Source: Strigamia acuminata
Lineage: Eukaryota > Arthropoda > Chilopoda > Geophilomorpha > Linotaeniidae
DNA length: 64,000 bases
Direction: 5' to 3'
Assembly: GCA_949358305.1 (NCBI GenBank)
Contig: OX442314.1
Span: forward strand, 12,889,060-12,953,059
Shown here: positions 53,255 through 61,262 of the stretch, in pieces
Layout of the letters: the number at the start of each line of letters is the position of its first letter
Position numbering within the stretch: the stretch's first letter is position 1
Notes under the pieces: model-generated
What the model was told of the DNA's origin: nothing
Seen by the model: only the letters and a program-made list of their open reading frames with translations
The model's database searches: none
Position numbers and translations under genes: made by a program

Positions 53255-54601
53255 GGGTGGCCCCCAAAATGTCTAATGACAAAATGTCTAATCCCAGAAT
53301 GTCTAAGCCGAAATGTCTAATCCAAAATGTCTAATGGACAAAATGTCTAATCCGAAATGTCTAAGCCGGAATGTCTAATGCCAAAATGTCTAATCCAAAA
53401 TGTCTAATGACTAATAATGTCTAATAATTTTATTTCATCTCAATTTTTTTTTAAAGGTTTTTATTTAACTTGACTTGAACGTTTGTTTCTGTCAACGTCC
53501 GGTCACGTGACCTGTAATGTAATGTTTCAACTTCCGGTACTTCCGGTTTGTGTAATGTCCACAAAAAATGAATTAAAAAATTAATCATAAGATTAGAAAG
53601 TAGACTTTTCTAGTGCAGTTTTTGGTCTACTTTCCAATTTTCATGATAAAATTTGTATTAAAAGTAGTTAAAAGGGAGAAAAAGCTAAATTACGGCGAAA
53701 TGTAACAAAAACAGCGCCACCTGGCGAAGCCCGTGTCCTTTAATGGATGCCAAAATGTTCGCCGATACGAATTTTGATGTATTCGATACTAAAAAAGGTT
53801 CTAAAAATTCTGAAACCAGGCTAAACCTGGTTAAAACAAAAATTCCTATCTGCCCATATTTTTTTTTAAAAATATTATTTAGAAAAAGTACTTTGTTGAA
53901 AGTTTTTTGGCACGATCACGGCAATCACGAAACAATCTGCGGTAGTATCGCACTTTGGCGGCAATTTGAAAAACCAATATAAAAGCCTTTTTCCAAAACG
54001 TAGTTTTTTATATTTACTTGTTCCATTTTTATTCCGCAGAAGAAAAACAAAAAAAATACAATTTTTTATAATTAATTCGTTTATTATTTTAAGATTACAA
54101 AAGAAAACACGAAATACAATTATAATTTCACATTGTGAGCAATATACCACGCAGATAATCTAAAGTATTGCGGTTTGCCCTGTCGTTAAATATTGTAAGA
54201 ACTACGATAACAATAACACGTGTGTTGTATAGAATCAATGGTGTTGTGAACTTGTTATTTATTATATTACTTTAGATTATCTGCGTGGTATTGCTCACAA
54301 TGTGAAATTATAATTGTATTTCATGTTTTCTTAAAATAATAAACGAATTAATTATAAAAAAAATTGTATTTTATTGTTTCTATTGATAATTGTTTTTCTT
54401 CTGCGGAATAAAAGTGGAAAACAAAAATTTTTATGTCAAATTTGGAGATTCATAAATAATAAAATTATTAGACATTTTGGCATTAGACATTATTTGATTT
54501 TGTCATTAGACATTTTGGATTAGACATTTTGGCCATTAGACATTTCGGCTTAGACAATTTGGTATTAGACATTTTGTCATTAGACATTTTGGGCTGGATC
54601 C
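53255..54601. mobile_element. 1.35-kb foldback-type element with 9-bp target duplication
   Basis: Flanked by GCTTGATGT at 53246-53254 and 54602-54610. Arms consist of drifted repeats of 'aatgtctaatcc' facing 'ggattagacatt'. The centre holds a second inverted pair (about 54030-54165 with 54265-54415) around 'acgcagataatctaaagta'. A 9-bp duplication and subrepeat arms are what Drosophila FB elements show. Unit A near 40660-40690 has the uninterrupted site. No transposase frame. Confidence 0.85.
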
Positions 54602-55735
54602 GCTTGATGTAGTGTAGCTCGTAAAAATGAAAATAAACATAAAACAAAAATAAGTATTTACATTTTCTTATAATTTTGTTTGTTGCAAACTACGAGACCA
54701 TTAAATTTTAACTTTAAAAAAATGTAATTTAACTTGAAAGTAAAGACTGGAACAAGAACCCGGAACAACTACTTTTTCTGTGATACTTGTAAAGGTGTAT
54801 GACGCTATATAAATGTCTTTTCGCGTTCACAACTGAACTGGAATCCGACTTTTCTGGTGCAGTTTTATGTCTACTTTCCAATTAATGTTAATTGCAGGTT
54901 AAATGTAGTTCCAAAAGAGAGAAAAAGTTAAATTACGGCGAAAGTTACGCTATTCGGAACGCCACCTGGCGAATCCCGTATAATGGAGGTCAAAATGTTC
55001 GGCCCAATACGTTTTTTCATGTTTTCGATATTAAAAAGAGGTCGAAAAATTCTGAAACCAGTCTCATTCGATTGGAAATTGCATTCTGCACGAGCGTTTA
55101 TGTTTTTGTTTTTGGTTTGATCAAGAAAAAGATCCGTTTCGGGCGATCGAAGCCGGCGACCGCATGGCAAATTCAGTGGGAAATTTGAAAATGTGCATTG
55201 CAGTGAAGCCAGTAGGGATACAGCATAAAAGCCTTTTTAAAAAAAATCATAGTTTGTTTTATTTACTAGTTCTTGGTGAACTGATCAACGGGAGTGTCCA
55301 CTGACCAGTCGACTCTCCAACATTGATCCATCATCTAGAAAACCTTGTTTAAAATAATAATTAGATTTGTGACATCACAATTCGCATTTTCATAATTTGA
55401 TGTGTCATATTTTATCGAATAAAAGTCGCCCTCGAATTGTAGTCGCGGCTGAGACACCAAGAATACCGTATTTTTGCAAAAGTACAGTGAAATTATCTAT
55501 GGAACTTCTTTTTATAGCAACTAGTAAACTCATCCATACATGTGGTCATCTGGTCAAGTGTTTGATTGGTCCAAGGACCCCCTTTTCATCTTTGCACACG
55601 GTGCACGGATACACGTTTTGTCCAGCTACGTAAACGTTCAAGTAAACGTTCAAGTAGCCTTGCAAGTGTCGTTCACATGCCGTACGGTTCATCTGTGTAA
55701 AGAAATTGTTCGAGACACTTATCATTCGTGTCGAC

Positions 55736-57070
55736 ATGCCACGCAGAAAATCAACCCAGAGTCTACAAGAATTGTGTTTAAACGTGGCGACAACTCGATT
55801 TGAAGAGCTAGAGATGCAAGGTCAACTGGTAGATAAGCCTTCCATGCTTATTAATAGCATATTTCAAAGACTGTGCATGCAAAATAGGCCTACAACTACA
55901 AATCGTTTGTTGTCTTCAACCATTTTTATTCATTCCGGCGCCCTATCACTGCGCCATTTGGATCAGTTTGATCTGCCCATGACTCCTCTAATCGATAAAA
56001 TAGCGCAAGTTTGTACGAACCTTGTGAATATAACATTGGGGGAATTCATGTATTTCGATCGAAAAATAACATCCAACAACTGCATCAAGCTGGTGCAAAG
56101 TTCACCTAAACTCGAACGTTTAGGCCTTTCTTGGTTGAAATTACAATGCACGGATGAAGTTGTTGCTGCGATCGGACAGAATTGTCCACTCATGAAACAT
56201 CTCAACATTGAGGGTTGCTCCAACATTACTGACATTGGATTTCGCTCATTAAGTGCTTGTACGAAACTGGAACATTTGAGTGTTCAATTCACTCGTGCCA
56301 CATTCGAGGCGTGTTTGTTCCTTCTCAACCAGCTGCCACTTTTAAAAGTATTTGTACATGACCATTGGCGCGAAATATTCACCGAGTTGGCAAAACTACC
56401 GAATGGAAACGAAACAGTGCGCACTTATTCCATTGAAATAATTTCATGGATGAATAACGAACATATTCCCATCCTGAGGACCATGTTTCCAAATTTAAGA
56501 AACTTATATTTGAATGATGACAGCATAACTCTTCTGAATTCTAATGCTATTTCAATATGGCCCCAACGATTGACGAGACTCGAGCTGTTTTCAGTTAGAC
56601 TGGTCAATATTCGACTTATTGATCGTGCTTGGCCAATGTTACAGGTATTAATATTACATAGATGTACAATTTTGAATGAATGTGATGATGTTAATAATTT
56701 TCCACTGAAAAACCTTCGTCAACTGGATTTATTCTATCAAAACTTAATTACCGAACAACAATTAAAAACGTTATTGGTACAATGTAAACGCTTAGAAATG
56801 TTGATGCTTTATAACAGTGAAATATTTTTAGACAATTTAATTTTGGAACTTGTTGACTTGAATGCGTTACAGTGTCTGAAAATTTTACAATTCTATGTTT
56901 GTCCTTTTATTAGTTCCACGTCGATCATAAAATTGTTGGAAGTGCCAAGTCCAATGAATGTGTTACACATCGTACGTTGTAATAATATTGGCGCTTCAGG
57001 TTATGAGAAAATTATTAGTTATGTCAAAAGTAGGAATTTCGATTTAGATATATATTATGAACAGGGGTGA
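55736..57070 (+). CDS. Leucine-rich-repeat protein, F-box-LRR/AMN1 style
   Basis: Single-exon frame of 444 aa. I chose the ATG that opens MPRRKSTQSLQELCLNV, because this point is conserved with copy A; an in-frame ATG ten codons upstream exists only here. The body shows repeats of the CPLMKHLNIEGCSNITDIGF and CTKLEHLSV type, as in cysteine-containing LRRs of FBXL and AMN1 proteins. No clear F-box precedes them. No signal peptide or membrane segment, so it is probably intracellular. The frame is intact while its duplicate is interrupted, so this is the likely working copy. Family is fairly certain, function unknown. Confidence 0.75.
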   Translation: MPRRKSTQSLQELCLNVATTRFEELEMQGQLVDKPSMLINSIFQRLCMQNRPTTTNRLLSSTIFIHSGALSLRHLDQFDLPMTPLIDKIAQVCTNLVNITLGEFMYFDRKITSNNCIKLVQSSPKLERLGLSWLKLQCTDEVVAAIGQNCPLMKHLNIEGCSNITDIGFRSLSACTKLEHLSVQFTRATFEACLFLLNQLPLLKVFVHDHWREIFTELAKLPNGNETVRTYSIEIISWMNNEHIPILRTMFPNLRNLYLNDDSITLLNSNAISIWPQRLTRLELFSVRLVNIRLIDRAWPMLQVLILHRCTILNECDDVNNFPLKNLRQLDLFYQNLITEQQLKTLLVQCKRLEMLMLYNSEIFLDNLILELVDLNALQCLKILQFYVCPFISSTSIIKLLEVPSPMNVLHIVRCNNIGASGYEKIISYVKSRNFDLDIYYEQG

Positions 57071-57106
57071 TCAACCAAAATATACATTAAAAAAGAAACA
57101 GTGTAA

Positions 57107-57112
57107 AATAAA
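57107..57112 (+). terminator. Candidate polyadenylation signal of the LRR gene
   Basis: AATAAA 37 bases after the LRR stop codon; also present at the matching place in unit A. Confidence 0.45.
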
Positions 57113-57405
57113 GAAATTAAAATTATGCATAATTAAAAGTAAACATTTGTGTTTTTATGAAAATGTGATTTATTAATCAGAAAACAAAATGCTGGTTATT
57201 TTGTGGTAATAAGATAAATTGGATCTGATTTAAATGCCAAATGCAAAAATGAAGTGACAAAATAACACAATTTAGTGTGTTGGAATGTAGTGTGTGGATT
57301 AACCACACACATTTCTTATCTTAGATTCCTTGCATGGATTTTTCCAGAATTCGTAGTCTTCTTTGGGATATCCGTGTAAAAATTCCAAATTTCTTTCTAT
57401 TATAG

Positions 57406-57716
57406 GTTGAGAAATTGTTTGAAAAATTCTCTAGTGAAATTGAAGCAATCCTTTTATTTTTATCGCATCTTGAAACCATAGAAATTTGGAATAGAAATTC
57501 TCAAGTAAATGTAGCAGCTGACTATCGAGTTAGTTTATCTCCCAACTCTATTGAAACCGTGCAAAATAAAAGAGCTGAATTGAACCAGGTAAGGACCCAA
57601 TACAACGCACTTCTATTTAATTTTTAATTTTTTTTATTTTTCAATTTTTTTTTACAGAAAATTGACAAAATCGATGAGTTTAGAAAACGTCGTATTGAAA
57701 TACGGAGTGATCAGGT
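57406..57716 (+). pseudogene. Sacsin-like exon pair, copy B
   Basis: Exon 57406-57588 (61 codons) and a second exon from 57658 match copy A at 47180-47450 almost throughout, with both splice sites kept. No start region or further exons are present. Whether it joins a transcript with the LRR gene upstream cannot be told. Confidence 0.4.
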
Positions 57717-58396
57717 CATGAATATCTACCCCATATTTACCCCATTGTGGGGTAACATCACACCTTAGTGTTTGAAAATAGGTGTATATGGCAAATAAAA
57801 GCAGTTGTTTTTGAATAAAATGGTCTTTTATTTTTTTCAAATGTAATGAACAATTATTTAGTGATTGATGAAAAAAAATGTGTTTTGCAATGCGAGGAAC
57901 AAAAAAATTAATCTAATTTAATTCAAAAACGTTCGAAAAAATTAAAAAAAATTCCAAAAAAATCAAAAAATTCCAAAAGCTTTTTTAAAAATCCGAAAAA
58001 ATTTTAAAAAAAAATTTAAAAAAACTTAAATTTAAAATCTTGAATTAATTCGTAAAAAATATATATATAAATATAAAAATACAACAAATAAATAAAAATT
58101 ATCGACTTAACACGTAAAACTCGATACTCGACCTCTCAGCGATATCTTGATCTCCTCCTCGACGCTTTTCCTCGTCTCACTCGCGCCCGCGCATTCCAAA
58201 ACGCCCCAAAAACGCTCGGACTTGACTTCTTCTTATGAAACCAACTTCCCCTCGAATTGTATCGAATCGACCACAACTCCGATTTTCTAACACCATCATT
58301 CGTCTCTGCTCGCCCCTCCGATCGAAATTCGTTTTTTCCGCTCGAAATCGACCTTGTGGCTCTAAAAAAAAAACAATTTTTAACCCAAACGAACCA

Positions 58397-58750
58397 TTAA
58401 AAAACCAAAATCCCTCTCCACCTTGACTCAATTGCAGACCCACGAGCGAACTGACCGCCACGGCGATCGCTGCGAGGGACAAATTCCTTCGCGTTGACGG
58501 TCATTTCAACGTTTTTCTCCCGGAAATTGCTTTTGTTGTTGTTTTTGTTGTCCGGTTTCCATCGTCTATCGTAGCCCGACGCTCCACGGTAGCCTCTACG
58601 CGGGGGCAACTCGTTGCAACGACCAGCAAAGTCCTGTCGACGTCCCTGGTTGAAGTTGCGCTGATTGCTACGTTGCCGCGGGAAACATGAAGTCGAGGCC
58701 CGCGGTTTATTTTCGGTCGCGTAAGACACGAGCAAGTCTCTTTCCATCAA
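58397..58750 (-). CDS. RG-rich protein fragment with a PAM2 motif, copy B
   Basis: Open frame containing IDRLMERDLL just upstream of the chosen ATG, a basic Arg/Gly/Asn region (RRGYRGASGYDRRW) and MTVNAKEFVP. The latter fits the PAM2 consensus that binds the MLLE domain of poly(A)-binding protein. A possible donor (TCAAG/GTGGAG, near 58437) would end it before the terminal VF. It looks like one exon, or a processed piece, of an mRNA-binding or translation-related gene; I cannot name the parent. Copy A has a stop codon. No partner exons recognised. Confidence 0.4.
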   Translation of the reverse strand: MMERDLLVSYATENKPRASTSCFPRQRSNQRNFNQGRRQDFAGRCNELPPRRGYRGASGYDRRWKPDNKNNNKSNFREKNVEMTVNAKEFVPRSDRRGGQFARGSAIESRWRGILVF

Positions 58751-59323
58751 TCTATCAATTGGAGATGGTGGGGAAATGTGTTTGATTATGGTTTTTATCG
58801 TTTAACTGTGTTGCAATATTACCGTAATACCGGAAACACGAAATTTGCACCTCCGTTGTCACCACATACTGTAATGTGCAATGTTGGGTAAGATTAAAGA
58901 TGGCGGAGTTTGGAATTTTTTTCTGTCACGTTGCGATGCTGGTTTACACTTTTTTACCCCATGTCAGTTCACACCTCCCAGTTACACCTATATGCACCTT
59001 TTAGAAGAATTACACCTTTTAACAAGAAGGTGTAACTCTGCCATTTTACACCATTTTTACTCCATTTTCGTTCACTCCTCCCAGTTACACTCTTTAACAC
59101 CTTTTTAGGTGTTAACAAAATTTAAAAGGTGTATTTGATGGTTTTACACCTTTTTACACCTATTATTTCTTCCAGTGTAGCCGCGGCTAAGACACCAAGA
59201 ATACCGTATTTTTGAAAAAGTACCGTATGGTTTCCGTATTTAACCTCACGAACGACGAACGTACGCTTCGTTCGTGACGTTCAGACTTCGTTTGTTACAT
59301 CTAGGAGGCAACAAGAAAGTCTC

Positions 59324-59677
59324 ATGTTGAGGTACCAACGGTATTTACCGACAAAAAAGGACCAAGAGCCGATTGGACGTATTATGTTGCAGGAAATTTA
59401 CTATTTGCTGCATAAAAACAACTTGGATTTAACTTTTGCTATCAAAATTGATAATTATATGAGACGAACTTTGATGTGGTTACCAATGTCTGAGGGTATA
59501 CTTGACAAACTTGTTGAGAAAGAAGAACGGCCACCTGTTAGACTTTCAACAGGGGTTACTGGGGGACAGAAGAAGGACGATAGACCAACTGAAAATGATC
59601 ATATTCGCAGCTTATTAGAAATAGTTCATTTTCCAAAATATCACTTGGGTTTTATTCCGGTCGTGGAGGCACTGTAG
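59324..59677 (+). CDS. Unidentified 117-residue frame after unit B
   Basis: Starts at ATG 59324 and ends at 59677, with ordinary non-repetitive composition. The second half is partly present in inverted, gapped form at 51830-52015, where the frame is disrupted. No recognised domain; charged and without signal peptide or membrane segment. It could be a gene fragment or part of a mobile element. Confidence 0.3.
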   Translation: MLRYQRYLPTKKDQEPIGRIMLQEIYYLLHKNNLDLTFAIKIDNYMRRTLMWLPMSEGILDKLVEKEERPPVRLSTGVTGGQKKDDRPTENDHIRSLLEIVHFPKYHLGFIPVVEAL

Positions 59678-59730
59678 AAATGGAACCAAATGTTCAGTTA
59701 TCAGTGTCTTGTAACATTCTGACACGATGT

Positions 59731-60300
59731 CTGTCGCGCTCAACTCTAACCGTCGCTAACTCGTGGGTTGATTACTTAATTCGACTAACTCACTACCGCT
59801 TTGCTCAAGCGGTTTACCCAAAGAAATGATTACACAGATATAGAAGGTAAAATATAATATAGATTTATTCTGTGGGACAATGTACAGATATATCTTATAT
59901 ATATATATATATAAAAGGTAGGTAAAAGGTAAATCGGAATGGGTGAAGGGAAATGGAAAGGTAAAGGTATGATGAAAGCTGGCTGGAATCGGCGAGGTCG
60001 TCTGTTGTCTCGGTCGTGTCCAAGATGGCGTCCTCGTTGTGGCAACGTGGTGTCGTCTTGGGCCGGCGTGGCAATATGGCGTCCTCGGCTCGTCTCTGGC
60101 TGGTCCTTCGGGCTCACGCTGGTCGGGCGCGAGTGAATGCTTAGTTAAAAGGCTTACTTCGGGCTGTTGTCTAGCCTTTTCGCGGATTGGCTTCCGTGAA
60201 ATCCGCATTTCGGGGGCGACTATTCTGGGGATTCCGGGTGGACCAAACTCTTCCGGAAAACGTCCGGGGTGGTGTTGGGAGTGTCAATAGACTGTTTTGT
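59731..60300 (+). mobile_element. Possible LTR-type insertion
   Basis: Homology with the inverted copy at 51840 breaks exactly where 'acgatgtc' is followed by TGTCGCGCTCAACTC, i.e. at a TG as expected for an LTR start. A TATATAAAAGG box sits at about 59905, followed by GC-rich sequence. I could not fix the 3' end or a target duplication, so both class and right border are uncertain. Confidence 0.3.
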
Positions 60301-60529
60301 GTCAAGGTTGTCAATTTTCATGTGAGTATTGGAAGGTTCATTTCTGCACATTCTCATGTATTTTTTTTCACAGGAGCGACAAGGAGCGATGAAGCGGGAT
60401 CGAGCGAGAGTGGGTAAAATAAACTGGTTTACGTCTCCAATGCGCGTTCAAGATGGAATACGAACTCGGAATCGACTCCAACACGCGTTCGCGTGACATA
60501 CGGACGCATTCACGACCCAGATCAAAAAA

Positions 60530-61240
60530 TGATCTCGTATTCGACTCGTTTTCGAGTCGAATGCAAATTTTGCCCTTCTTTGACGCGAAATCGTATTCGA
60601 CTCGTTTTCGAGTCGAATGCGAAATCGTATTCGACTCGTTTTCGAGTCGAATGCGAGTTTTGCCCTTCTTCAACGCGAAATCGTATTCGACTCGTTTTCG
60701 AGTCGAATGCGAATTTTGCCCTTTCTCAACGCGAAATCGTATTCGACTCGTTTTCGAGTCGAATGCGAGTTTTGCCCTTCTTCAACGCGAAATCGTATTC
60801 GACTCGTTTTCGAGTCGAATGCGAATTTTGCCCTTCTTCGACGCGAAATCGTATTCGACTCGTTTTCGAGTCGAATGCGAAATCGTATTCGACTCGTTTT
60901 CGAGTCGAATGCGAGTTTTGCCCTTCTTCAACGCGAAATCGTATTCGACTCGTTTTCGAGTCGAATGCGAATTTTGCCCTTTCTCAACGCGAAATCGTAT
61001 TCGACTCGTTTTCGAGTCGAATGCGAGTTTTGCCCTTCTTCAACGCGAAATCGTATTCGACTCGTTTTCGAGTCGAATGCGAATTTTGCCCTTCTTCAAC
61101 GCGAAATCGTATTCGACTCGTTTTCGAGTCGAATGCGAATTCGTATTCGACTCGTTTTCGAGTCGAATGCGAATTTTGCCCTTCTTCAACGCGAAATCGT
61201 ATTCGATTCGCTTTCGAATCGTATACGAGATGGTCGATTT
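60530..61240. repeat. Hairpin-unit tandem array with 258-bp higher-order period
   Basis: Thirteen copies of the perfect hairpin ATTCGACTCG-TTTT-CGAGTCGAAT plus a degenerate fourteenth. Most units are about 56-57 bp, with a 'ttttgcccttcttcaacgc' spacer; at three places two hairpins abut without the spacer. Units starting at 60631 and at 60889 repeat the same order of five variants, a 258-bp higher-order repeat. Long open frames on both strands arise from the sequence and are not genes. Confidence 0.92.
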
Positions 61241-61262
61241 TTGTTTCCCGGACTTTGATTTG

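Larger units (their letters stand above)
53073..59301. repeat. Segmental duplication unit B
   Basis: Homologous to unit A (39488-49045), same order and orientation. It holds the intact LRR gene, sacsin-like exons and the PAM2 fragment. Its one large private insertion is the foldback element at 53255-54601. Its end at 'tttgttacat' (59301) matches the unit A end at 49045. Confidence 0.85.
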
